A stretch of 19,211 nucleotides of DNA from Salinisphaera sp. UBA1666 (GTDB lineage Bacteria > Pseudomonadota > Gammaproteobacteria > Nevskiales > Salinisphaeraceae). The position numbers and the translations under genes were made by a program. Positions 1 through 7,390 of the stretch are shown one piece after another. The stretch is taken from the NCBI GenBank assembly GCA_002320455.1, contig DCKU01000125.1, positions 1 through 19,211 of the forward strand, given 5' to 3'. How positions within the stretch are numbered: position 1 is the first letter of the stretch; each line of letters begins with the position of its first letter. The notes beneath the pieces were generated by a model that had not been told where the DNA came from, searched no databases, and saw nothing but the letters and a program-made list of their open reading frames with translations.

Positions 1-34
1 CATAAAAAATTGACTAGGGGCGCCCTGCGGCGTT

Positions 35-74
35 GCGAGTCTTGATCGTGGCACGCCACGGTGCGGCGACTCGC
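35..74. repeat. Nested inverted repeat downstream of birA
   Basis: Outer arms GCGAGTC (35-41) and GACTCGC (68-74) pair perfectly, and inside them CGTGGC (47-52) faces GCCACG (55-60). The transcript could fold into a two-tier hairpin about 85 bases past the birA stop on the minus strand. No T-run follows directly (the T6 run on the minus strand lies at 4-9, too far away), so it is not a clean intrinsic terminator. The rest of 1-157 shows no convincing gene. A minus-strand ATG at 3-1 has no ribosome binding site, and I see no start of a coaX-like gene, which often follows birA. Confidence 0.4.
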
Positions 75-157
75 GCCTTGCAGGACACGATTTGCGGTCT
101 CCAACGCGGCGCTCGTATGAAACCTCAACAGGCCCGAACGCCCGGCCCGGCCCGCGA

Positions 158-1135
158 TCACCCCGGACGCAGACTCACATCACCGGCATAGATACGCTCG
201 CGCCGACCGTCGCAGTCGAATACCAGACTGCCATCGGCCGCTACGCCGCGAGCCACGCCTCGCCGTGGCCCGCCGGGCTCGTGCAGCGTGACCGCTTGAC
301 CGGCCAGCGCATCGAAGCGGGTCCATCGCGCTTGAAACGCCGCAAAGCCGCCCTCGGTAAAGCCTTCGATGGCGGCCAGCACGGCCTCTATACATCGCCC
401 AGCGATGACACTACGGCGCGGCATGGGCGAGACATGATCGGCTAGGCGCGTCCACGCCTGATCGATATCGGCCGCCGCGCTCTGTGCCATGGTCAGGTTC
501 ACCCCGAGCCCGGCCACGATACGGGTGCGCGTCGTGGCCTCGGAGCGGGCCTCGATCAGGATGCCACCGACCTTGGTCCGCGCAATCCAGAGATCGTTGG
601 GCCATTTGAGACCCACCTCACGGGCGCCGAGGTCATGCAACACCTCGGCCACGGTCACGCCGATGGCCAGCGACAGGGCACCGAGCGCGCCGGATCTGGG
701 GCCCAGGTCACGCCCCACCGATAGATAAAGATTGGCGGCCATGGGCGAGACCCAGCCCCGCCCGGCACGCCCGCGGCCGGCGGTCTGGCGCTCGGCCAGG
801 CAGGCCCGCGTCGCCCCGTCTTCAAAGCCAGCGACCGCGCTGTTGGTGGAGTCCACCGACTGCAGCAACACGAGCTGATCCAGACGCTGGCGCGCCACCG
901 GCCCGAGGGCTGCGCGTATCGCCGTGGGCTCCAGCAGATCCAGCGGCTCGGCCAGGCGATAGCCGCGCCCGGTGACGCTGTTGATCGCCACCCCTCGCTC
1001 GCGCAGGCGGGCGATACGCGCCGAGATCGCGGCGCGGCTGATACCCAGCGACGCCGCCAGCGCCGGGCCGGCGTGCCAGGCACCGTCGGCCAGATGCGCC
1101 AGGACCGGATCGGGGCGCTCGATGCGATCATCCAT
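158..1135 (-). CDS. birA: Bifunctional biotin--[acetyl-CoA-carboxylase] ligase / biotin operon repressor BirA
   Basis: This cytosolic enzyme makes biotinyl-5'-AMP and transfers biotin to the carrier subunit of acetyl-CoA carboxylase. In the E. coli type it also represses biotin genes. The protein is 325 aa. Residues about 8-65 form a winged helix-turn-helix (GISRAAISARIARLRERG, then VTGRGYRL). The biotin/ATP loop GRGRAGRGW is at about 120-128, KWPNDLW at 177-183 and KVGGILIE at 188-195. A C-terminal SH3-like domain fills the last 45 or so residues. The chosen ATG overlaps the plsY stop by 8 bases, which suggests translational coupling. An in-frame start 12 codons upstream (1171) would only lengthen the overlap. 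The HTH places it in the regulatory class of BirA, but no bio genes or biotin operator are seen here. Confidence 0.95.
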   Translation of the reverse strand: MDDRIERPDPVLAHLADGAWHAGPALAASLGISRAAISARIARLRERGVAINSVTGRGYRLAEPLDLLEPTAIRAALGPVARQRLDQLVLLQSVDSTNSAVAGFEDGATRACLAERQTAGRGRAGRGWVSPMAANLYLSVGRDLGPRSGALGALSLAIGVTVAEVLHDLGAREVGLKWPNDLWIARTKVGGILIEARSEATTRTRIVAGLGVNLTMAQSAAADIDQAWTRLADHVSPMPRRSVIAGRCIEAVLAAIEGFTEGGFAAFQARWTRFDALAGQAVTLHEPGGPRRGVARGVAADGSLVFDCDGRRERIYAGDVSLRPG

Positions 1136-1739
1136 GGTGGGTCTCGTTGTCGACCCGCGGCTCTTCGCCAAACCGCAGACGCACGATATTCTCGCGATGA
1201 GTAATCACCAGCAGCACGCCCAACAAGCCGATCAATACGCGGACCGACGCCGGCATGGCCGGCACGAACAGCGCACCGAGCCAAGCCGTGCCCACCGCCG
1301 CCAGCCCGGCAAGGCTCGCGATACGACGCCATGCCAGCACCAGGGCGTAAACGCCTGTGGCCGCCACAAGCGTCAGCGGCGCCAGAAAGATGAGCACCCC
1401 GGCCGACGTGGCCAGCCCCTTGCCGCCGCGAAAGCCATGCCAGACAGGCCAGACATGGCCAACCACCGCCAGCCCGGCACACACGGCCGGCCACGGCATG
1501 AGCGGGGCGATGGCAGCCGCCAGCCCGACGGCCACGGCGCCCTTCAAGATATCGAAAGCCAACACCGCCAGGCCGTAGCCGGGCCCGCCCGCGCGCCAGG
1601 CGTTGCTCGCGCCGGCGTTGCCGCTGCCCACGCCGCGAATATCGCCGACGCTAAACAGCCCGCTCAAGGCACGAGCGCCCGAGACCGAGCCGATCAGAAC
1701 CGCCGCCAGAGCCGCCGCGATCATCGATACCGCACTCAT
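1128..1739 (-). CDS. plsY: Glycerol-3-phosphate acyltransferase PlsY
   Basis: PlsY is an inner-membrane enzyme that transfers acyl chains from acyl-phosphate to glycerol-3-phosphate, the first step of phospholipid synthesis. The 203-aa protein has about five hydrophobic segments and the three family motifs: GSGNAGASN in the first cytosolic loop, GHVWPVWHGFRGGKG in the second, and HREN near the C-terminus. Two small departures are visible: the first motif lacks the usual proline after GS (GSVSGA instead of GSxPxG), and it ends in ASN rather than ATN. The gene starts 3 bases after the stop of the acyl-CoA synthetase (TGAGCGATG) and overlaps birA downstream, so it lies in the middle of a lipid-related operon. 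The acyl-phosphate supplier PlsX is not in the window. Confidence 0.95.
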   Translation of the reverse strand: MSAVSMIAAALAAVLIGSVSGARALSGLFSVGDIRGVGSGNAGASNAWRAGGPGYGLAVLAFDILKGAVAVGLAAAIAPLMPWPAVCAGLAVVGHVWPVWHGFRGGKGLATSAGVLIFLAPLTLVAATGVYALVLAWRRIASLAGLAAVGTAWLGALFVPAMPASVRVLIGLLGVLLVITHRENIVRLRFGEEPRVDNETHHG

Positions 1740-1742
1740 CGC

Positions 1743-3653
1743 TCAACCCAGGTTGGTGTTTTCGGATACATCCGTCTTGTTGGCCGCCGCGCGACGGCCG
1801 TACAGCCGATTGATCTCGGCCGCGTAGCGCTTGGCCACGCGCCGCCGCCGAACCTTGTCGGTGGCTGTGACAAGTCCGTTGTCCTGGCGCCAAGCATCAG
1901 TGACCACGGCCACTCGCCGGATCTGTGCGTGTGCCGGAAACCCGGTGGTGAACTTGGCCAGGCGCTCGATGAAATAGTTTTCCAGGCGCGTGCTGGCCAA
2001 GCCGTCCGGCGCATCCGGATCCAGCCCCAGCCGGCGCATGATCGGCGTCAGGCGATGCGCCGGACAGCTCACCACGGCGGCCAGCACGGGACGCGCCTCG
2101 CCCACCACGATCGCTCGGGTGACCAGCGGATCCAGGCGCAGCGCTTCCTCCAACGGCTCGGGCGAGGCTTTCTCGCCGGAGGTCATCACGATGACTTCTT
2201 TCATGCGCCCGGTCAGATACAGGCGTTTCTTATCCAAACGACTGACCTTGTCGCCGGTATGCAGCCAGCCCCCCGGCGACAGCACTCTTGCGGTGGCCTC
2301 GGGGTCACGCCAGTAGCCGGTCATGACGCTCGGTGAGCGCACAAGCAGCTCGTTGTCCGGGCCCACACGCGTGGCCACACCGGGCAAGACTACGCCCACG
2401 CTGTCGATCGCATTGTCGTCAGGGCGATTGACGCTGACCACTGGGCCGGCCTCGGTCAGACCATAGCCCTGCAGCACCGGCAGGCCCAGCCCTACCAGCG
2501 TGCGAGCCACCGGATACGGCAGGGCCGCGGCTCCGGAGACGGCCACCTGCATATGCGCGCCGAACAGCCGCAGGCAGCGTTTGGCCACCAGCACCTTGAG
2601 CAACGGCCACAGCAAATGCCCCGGGGCGAAACGTCCCCGCCCCTGCTCGCGCTCGAAGACCGAGACGCCGATGTTGATGGTGGCATTGACCAGCCGGCGT
2701 ACCCAACGCGGGCGTCGCGACAGCCAGCGCCCGAGCTCGATGTAAAATCGCTCGTAGATCCGCGGCACGCCGATCAGCGTGGTCACCGGCTCACGCGCCA
2801 GCGTCAGACCCAGAAACCGCGGATGTCGACAGAACACGATGCGCGCGCCGGTGATCATCGCCCGATAGGCATCGGCCACGCGCTCATAGCTGTGGGCCAG
2901 CGGCACGTATGACAGCGCGCACTCGTCGAGCACGCCCGGCAGGACATCGGCCACGCTCTGGGCGTTGAACAGCAGGCTGGCGTGGGTGAGCATCGCGCCG
3001 CGGGCACGGCCCGAGGCCCCCGAGGTATAGATCAGGCTGGCCACCGTATCGGGCGCTGGTCGGGCGACACCTGGATCCGCCAGCGTGCGACCGGCGGCCA
3101 GGGCATCGTCGGCGCTGGCCAGGCGCGTATCTTGGTTGCCGGCCATATCGTCGGCCTGGTCATCGGCCCGGTCGTCGACTAGAGCGCCGGTAAATACCAG
3201 CGCCGTTTCCAGTGCCTCACAGGCATCGGCGGCCAGAATGCGTCGCACCCAGCTGGCCTTGACCGCCACCAGCACCCGCGCTTGACTATGCGCCACGAGA
3301 TGCGCGTTGCTGGCCGGCGTGTCGGCACAGAACAGGCCCACGCTCATCGCCCCCAGGCGCATCACGGCCTGCTCCACGCACAGCCATTCGGGGGAGTTGC
3401 GCAGCATGATGGCCACCCGGTCGCCCGCCTTAACGCCGCGGGCGTGCAATACCCGGGCCCAGGCCGCCACGCGGGCATCGGCCTCGGCCCAGCTGAGCGT
3501 CAGCCAGGCGCTCTTGCGCGGCGAATAGAAGCGATACGCGGGCGCATCCGGCGTGGCCGCCACGCGCGCATCAAAGAGCTCGCAGAGGGTACTTGCCGCA
3601 TCCACGGGCAGCCAGTGCGCGGGGCGCTTGCGACCGGACTCAGACAGACTCAC
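1743..3653 (-). CDS. AMP-dependent long-chain acyl-CoA synthetase-like enzyme (FAA1/COG1022 type)
   Basis: It is predicted to activate a fatty acid through an acyl-adenylate, then form the CoA thioester. Length is 636 aa from a GTG that overlaps the M61 stop by 14 bases; another GTG at 3695 would add 14 residues inside the M61 gene, and neither has a clear ribosome binding site. Adenylation-domain motifs occur in order: the phosphate loop YTSGASGRARG at about 209-219, QGYGLTEAGP, LHTGDK, LTGRMKEVIV with SGEKASPEPLEEAL, and a C-terminal lysine in TATDKVRRRR. The phosphate loop departs from the usual YTSGTTGxPKG at TT, P and K, so activity or substrate may differ from FadD. An acidic insert (DDRADDQADDMAGNQD) sits at about 160-175. 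It is sandwiched between the M61 gene and plsY, so a role in feeding or recycling acyl chains for phospholipid synthesis is a reasonable inference. Confidence 0.85.
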   Translation of the reverse strand: MSLSESGRKRPAHWLPVDAASTLCELFDARVAATPDAPAYRFYSPRKSAWLTLSWAEADARVAAWARVLHARGVKAGDRVAIMLRNSPEWLCVEQAVMRLGAMSVGLFCADTPASNAHLVAHSQARVLVAVKASWVRRILAADACEALETALVFTGALVDDRADDQADDMAGNQDTRLASADDALAAGRTLADPGVARPAPDTVASLIYTSGASGRARGAMLTHASLLFNAQSVADVLPGVLDECALSYVPLAHSYERVADAYRAMITGARIVFCRHPRFLGLTLAREPVTTLIGVPRIYERFYIELGRWLSRRPRWVRRLVNATINIGVSVFEREQGRGRFAPGHLLWPLLKVLVAKRCLRLFGAHMQVAVSGAAALPYPVARTLVGLGLPVLQGYGLTEAGPVVSVNRPDDNAIDSVGVVLPGVATRVGPDNELLVRSPSVMTGYWRDPEATARVLSPGGWLHTGDKVSRLDKKRLYLTGRMKEVIVMTSGEKASPEPLEEALRLDPLVTRAIVVGEARPVLAAVVSCPAHRLTPIMRRLGLDPDAPDGLASTRLENYFIERLAKFTTGFPAHAQIRRVAVVTDAWRQDNGLVTATDKVRRRRVAKRYAAEINRLYGRRAAANKTDVSENTNLG

Positions 3654-5448
3654 GAGCCAACCACGCACGGCGACGGGCACGAGCCGCCGGTTCACTATCG
3701 GGATCGACGGAGAGCGACCAAGACATCGCGCCGTTGTCCTCGATCACCACGCTGCGCTCGATGAGCCGATCGTCGCGAAACAGATGCAGGCGCAGGCGCG
3801 CGCCGGCCGGATAGCGCGCCAGCCGATCGGCGAGCTGCGCGCCGGCCTCCAGACCGTCGATCGCGATCAGCCGATCCCCCGGCGATACACCGCTGTCCTG
3901 GGCCGGCCCGTCGTCAAAGACATGGGTCACCGCCCCGCCGACGGTCTCCCGCCGCGCCAGGCCGAGCCGGCCCTGTAGAACGCTTACCTCCTCGCTGGCC
4001 GGTTCGCACTCGGCGCGAATGCCGAAGGCCGCCAGGTCGTCGGCCCAGGGAATATCACCCGGCGTATGAATGAAGTACTCAAGAAAAGCGCGGATATCCG
4101 CCCCGGCCAAAGCGTGCTCCTCGGCCAGTTCCGCGACCAGATCCACGAGCGCGTTGTCGCCCATCGGCGTATCGGTCGCGCCAAAGCGCTGCCAGGCACA
4201 GCGCATCACGGCGTCCAGATCGAGTGTGCCCTGGCTGGCCAGGCGCAGTTTCAGATCCAGGGCCAGAGCCAGCTGTGCGCCCTTGCCGTAATAGCTGACC
4301 ACTGCGTTGGGCGTGTTCTCGTCCGGGCGATAGAACTTCAGCCAGGCATCGAACGAGCTCTCAGCCAGGCTCTGACGGGCCCGGCCGGGCGTGGCCGCGA
4401 TCCGGGTGCCGAGCTTGGCCAGGCGTTCGAGATAGGCCGTCTCGTCGAGAATACCGGCCCGCACGAGCGCTAGATCATCGTAATAGCTCGTGATGCCTTC
4501 ATAGGCCCACAGATCGCGAAAATAAGCCGGTGCCGACAGATCGGAAGCCGCCACCGCCGCCGGGCGGATACGTTTGACGTTCCAGAGATGGAAATACTCG
4601 TGGCTGGCCAGGCCCAGCAGGGTTTCATAGGCCGCGCTACGCCCGTGGGTTGCCACCGGCCGGGCCGCACTCGGCAAGGCGTCGCGAGCCACCTCCAACA
4701 CGCTGGACTCTCGATGCTCCAGCCCGCCGTAGCCGCGGGAAACGAGATGCGCGAAAAACCGATACTGCGTGGCCGGCAGCGCATCGAACACGCTCGCCTG
4801 GGCCTCGCAGATCGCGGCCAGATCGCTGGCCAGCTGTGCCGTATCGGCATCGTGCTCGCCCAGCAGCACAAAACTGTGGGCCACGCCGCGCACGGTGAAA
4901 TCCACCGATTCGATGGCATCGCCCATGGCCACCGGGTGATCGATCAGCGTGTCCCAGTTGGGCGCCTGATAACGCCCGAAGCCGCTGGCCGGCATGTCGT
5001 CGAGCGCCGGGGCCAGCGTGGTGACCAGCTGCCAGTCGGTGCCGGTCGGCGGCGCGGCCAGAGTGATGTCCACCGGGCAATCGCGCATGCCGTCCGGCCA
5101 TAGCGCCAGCGATGTGAAATTGAAAAACCCGCGCATGTCGTCGAGAAAGGCGGCCCGCACCGAGGCATCCCGCGCGTAGAAGAAACATTCCACGGCCACG
5201 TCGGGCGCCTGCGGCGTGATCTCCCAGCGGCTGTGTGTGGTGGCGACCACCGGACAGGACGCCCCACCCGCGTGAACCGTGATCGACAACAGATGCCGGG
5301 CGAAGTCGCGCTGGACATAGCTGCCCGGTATCCACGTCGCCAGGTTCAACCCCAGCGGCCGGTCCGGCGTGGCCTGAAAAGTCAGCGTAACCGCAAAGCG
5401 ATGCGCGGCCGGATCGGCGGGCTGTACGTGATAGACAAGTCGCGACAT
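3640..5448 (-). CDS. M61 family metallopeptidase with C-terminal PDZ domain
   Basis: The family is named for glycyl aminopeptidases; the physiological substrate in proteobacteria is mostly unknown. The 602-aa protein has an N-terminal beta domain (about 1-180, with the conserved TWIPGSYVQRDFARH), a thermolysin-like catalytic domain with the zinc motif HEYFH at 283-287 followed by LWNVKRIRP, and the third zinc ligand Glu in LWAYEG at about 317. A PDZ domain lies at about 500-585 (GGAVTHVFDDGPAQDSGVSPGDRLIAIDG). All metal-binding residues are present. There is no signal peptide, so it is likely cytosolic. The ATG at 5448 directly gives the typical N-terminus (MSRLVYHVQP), with a weak AAAGG upstream. 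It is the first gene of the tightly packed set M61-acyl-CoA synthetase-plsY-birA. Confidence 0.92.
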   Translation of the reverse strand: MSRLVYHVQPADPAAHRFAVTLTFQATPDRPLGLNLATWIPGSYVQRDFARHLLSITVHAGGASCPVVATTHSRWEITPQAPDVAVECFFYARDASVRAAFLDDMRGFFNFTSLALWPDGMRDCPVDITLAAPPTGTDWQLVTTLAPALDDMPASGFGRYQAPNWDTLIDHPVAMGDAIESVDFTVRGVAHSFVLLGEHDADTAQLASDLAAICEAQASVFDALPATQYRFFAHLVSRGYGGLEHRESSVLEVARDALPSAARPVATHGRSAAYETLLGLASHEYFHLWNVKRIRPAAVAASDLSAPAYFRDLWAYEGITSYYDDLALVRAGILDETAYLERLAKLGTRIAATPGRARQSLAESSFDAWLKFYRPDENTPNAVVSYYGKGAQLALALDLKLRLASQGTLDLDAVMRCAWQRFGATDTPMGDNALVDLVAELAEEHALAGADIRAFLEYFIHTPGDIPWADDLAAFGIRAECEPASEEVSVLQGRLGLARRETVGGAVTHVFDDGPAQDSGVSPGDRLIAIDGLEAGAQLADRLARYPAGARLRLHLFRDDRLIERSVVIEDNGAMSWSLSVDPDSEPAARARRRAWLARESV

Positions 5449-5530
5449 GAGGCCTTTTGAATGCGCAGAACGATACGAGCCGAAGCCGGGAGCGCGCGCA
5501 GTCTACAAATCCGGCCGCGCCCGGCCCAAC

Positions 5531-5571
5531 CGCCAGCGTGTCCGCTCAGTCTACGCCTATCGCCGCTGGCG
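5531..5571. repeat. Inverted repeat between the HAD and M61 genes
   Basis: CGCCAGCG (5531-5538) and CGCTGGCG (5564-5571) form a perfect 8-bp inverted repeat with a 25-base spacer, starting 15 bases after the HAD stop on the minus strand. There is no T-run, so at most it could stabilise the 3' end or help Rho-dependent termination. The rest of the 137-base gap 5449-5585 shows no gene and no convincing promoter for the M61 gene, although the octamer CAGTCTAC is repeated within it. Confidence 0.35.
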
Positions 5572-5585
5572 CATCGGCCGCGTGG

Positions 5586-6344
5586 CTACCAGCGGGCCAC
5601 TTCCAGGCCCAGGCCCGCCACCTGATGGAACAGACGCTTGGACGGACAGACCGCCACGCCGTGCTCGGCCCAGCCCAACAGCGGTAGATCAGCGTGTGAG
5701 TCGGAATACGCCGCGACACCCTGGCCGTCGGCGGGGATATCAGCCAGTGTCTTGATCCGCCGGAGTTTTTCCTCGTCGCGACAGTTTTCGCCGGCCATGC
5801 CCGCCAGGCGGTCGCGCCGGTCCCAGGCGGCGCGCGTGGCCAATACTTCGTCGATACCCAAACGCTTGGCGATGGCGTGCACGTAGATATCAAAACTGGC
5901 GGAGGCCAGAATCACGCGTACGCCCTGATCCTGATAGGCGCGCAGCTCAGCCAGCCCCTGCTCACGCATGCCGTCCCCCATGAGCTCTTCGACGAACTGA
6001 TCCACCCAGCCGTTGATCCGCTGCCGCGGCTCACCGCCCATGAAGGCCTTGAGCATTTCGGTCTTCATCCACGTGCGATTGCCCCAGTGCCAGAACTTGA
6101 GCAAGTTCAGCGGCAGCCGATAAAGCTTCAGACTGCGCCGCTTGCGATAGTGGCGCAGATAACCGAACAGAAACGGCAGGAACGTGTCGTATTCGGTCAG
6201 CGTGACGTCGAGATCGAAAATGACGGTGCGTGGGTGAAAAGCCAAGCCGGACTCGTCGCGGGTCGTAAAACGTCGGGCCAGCTTACCGTACGCTGCGTCA
6301 TGCACGGCGTGTGGCTTGCAAAGCCTGCTGAGCGCACCGACCAT
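5586..6344 (-). CDS. HAD superfamily (subfamily IB, SerB-like) hydrolase
   Basis: This is a predicted cytosolic phosphatase acting on a small phosphomonoester, using an aspartyl-phosphate intermediate. HAD motifs are present: motif I DLDVTLTEYD (nucleophile D44 and acid/base D46 in the long form), motif II SAS in ILASASFD, a motif III lysine in DEEKLRRIKTL, and motif IV YSDSHADLPLL. Motif I carries valine where DxDGT normally has glycine. A basic, aromatic cap (RHYRKRRSLKLYRLPLNLLKFWHWG) fits the IB subfamily and may contact membrane or a phospholipid head group; that is speculative. The ATG at 6344 gives 252 aa, but its first 33 residues are unlike the family. A TTG at 6245 would give 219 aa and leave room for a divergent promoter toward murB, so the true start is uncertain. 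Confidence 0.85.
   Translation of the reverse strand: MVGALSRLCKPHAVHDAAYGKLARRFTTRDESGLAFHPRTVIFDLDVTLTEYDTFLPFLFGYLRHYRKRRSLKLYRLPLNLLKFWHWGNRTWMKTEMLKAFMGGEPRQRINGWVDQFVEELMGDGMREQGLAELRAYQDQGVRVILASASFDIYVHAIAKRLGIDEVLATRAAWDRRDRLAGMAGENCRDEEKLRRIKTLADIPADGQGVAAYSDSHADLPLLGWAEHGVAVCPSKRLFHQVAGLGLEVARW
6313..6325. promoter_or_regulatory. Short inverted repeat in the HAD/murB divergent region
   Basis: GGCTT-GCA-AAGCC is a perfect 5+3+5 inverted repeat about 48 bases before the murB start. If the HAD protein starts at its downstream TTG, it sits in the divergent intergenic region, a typical operator position. No strong -35/-10 pair could be assigned on either strand (TTGCAA at 6316 lacks a partner at the right distance), so this is only a candidate. 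Confidence 0.2.
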
Positions 6345-6372
6345 TCACGGTCTTGTCCGCCTGGGAAGCGTC

Positions 6373-7362
6373 ATGCGAAACCCGCGATCTCCAAGCCCGG
6401 CCCAGCAGCGCGCGCTGGCCCGCCGTCTCGGCCCCGGTCTTGCCCGCAACGTCGAGCTGGCCGGCCACACCAGCTTCCGGATCGGCGGCCCGGCCGCGCT
6501 GTTCTTCGAGGCCACCACGCCGGAAGCCTTGGCCACGGCGGTACGCGTGGCCCGCGATCTGGACATCGACTATTTTTTACTCGGCGCCGGGGCCAACATC
6601 CTGGTGGGGGATCGCGGTTTTGCCGGGCTGGTCATTGCCAATCGCGCACGCGGTATTTCGGTAGCCGGCACGCGCGTGACGGCCGCCAGCGGCGCGCTCA
6701 TCTATCCGGATGTGATCGATGCCGCCGTAGGCCGGGATCTGGCCGGCCTGGAGCACTACGTGGGCATTCCCTCGACGGTGGGCGGCGCGCTCTGGCAGAA
6801 CCTGCATTTCCTGTCGCCGGCCCCGGCCCGCGAACGCACCATGTTCATCGGTGAGATTCTGGAATCAGCCGATATTCTGGACGCCGACAACGTCCGCCGG
6901 CGCGTAGGCGTGGATTATTTCGAGTTCGGCTATGACCAGTCGGTGCTGCACGGGCGCGACGATATCGTGCTCTCGGCGACTTTCGAGCTCGAGCCCGGCC
7001 ACGGCGAGGCCTTGGCCCGCATCATGGACGAAAACCTGCGCTGGCGCGCCGAGCGTCACCCGCCGCTGGACGCCGAGCCCTCGGCCGGCTCGATCTTCAA
7101 GAAGATCGACGGCATCGGCGCCGGCCGGCTGATTGACGAGGCTGGCCTGAAAGGCTTTCGCGTCGGCGACGCCGAAATTTCCACGCGTCACGCCAATATC
7201 ATCGTCAATCGCGGCGCGGCCAGCGCGGCCGAGGTATGCGCGCTGATCATGCATGCCCAAAAACAGGTCGAGGCCGCGACCGGCTATTGGCTGGAGCCGG
7301 AAATATCGTTTGTGGGCGGCTTTGCGCCCATCAAGCGCATCGCCCCGGCCGCCACCGGCTGA
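6373..7362 (+). CDS. murB: UDP-N-acetylenolpyruvoylglucosamine reductase (MurB), divergent subtype
   Basis: MurB is the cytosolic FAD enzyme that uses NADPH to make UDP-N-acetylmuramate for peptidoglycan. The 329-aa protein has the FAD-domain motifs SFRIGGPA (34-41), GAGANILVGD (71-80, usually GGGSN) and GIPSTVGGA (131-139). The catalytic serine lies in SAGSIFKK (S240), the C-terminal glutamate in LEPEISF (E310), and RLIDEAGLKG and RHANIIVN match the third domain. The motif FGYRxS reads FGYDQS, with D188 at the place of the arginine that contacts the substrate in E. coli MurB. The extra Tyr-bearing loop of the E. coli type is not evident. An insertion-like stretch NLHFLSPAPARERTMF replaces the usual NAGA region. 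GGGAAG lies 4 bases before the ATG and supports this start; a longer frame from 6316 lacks such a site. Confidence 0.88.
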   Translation: MRNPRSPSPAQQRALARRLGPGLARNVELAGHTSFRIGGPAALFFEATTPEALATAVRVARDLDIDYFLLGAGANILVGDRGFAGLVIANRARGISVAGTRVTAASGALIYPDVIDAAVGRDLAGLEHYVGIPSTVGGALWQNLHFLSPAPARERTMFIGEILESADILDADNVRRRVGVDYFEFGYDQSVLHGRDDIVLSATFELEPGHGEALARIMDENLRWRAERHPPLDAEPSAGSIFKKIDGIGAGRLIDEAGLKGFRVGDAEISTRHANIIVNRGAASAAEVCALIMHAQKQVEAATGYWLEPEISFVGGFAPIKRIAPAATG

Positions 7363-7390
7363 CCGAGTAGGACCCGCGCTGTCATCAATA

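Noticed and set aside
1..34. Intrinsic terminator of birA at the T6 run (minus strand)
   Set aside because: Only a 4-bp stem (CGCC/GGCG) can form near it, and it is separated from the T-run by about 11 bases.
972..2336. A 454-codon plus-strand open frame across birA, plsY and the acyl-CoA synthetase
   Set aside because: Its product is low-complexity, rich in Arg, His and Gln, crosses three well-supported minus-strand genes and shows no domain.
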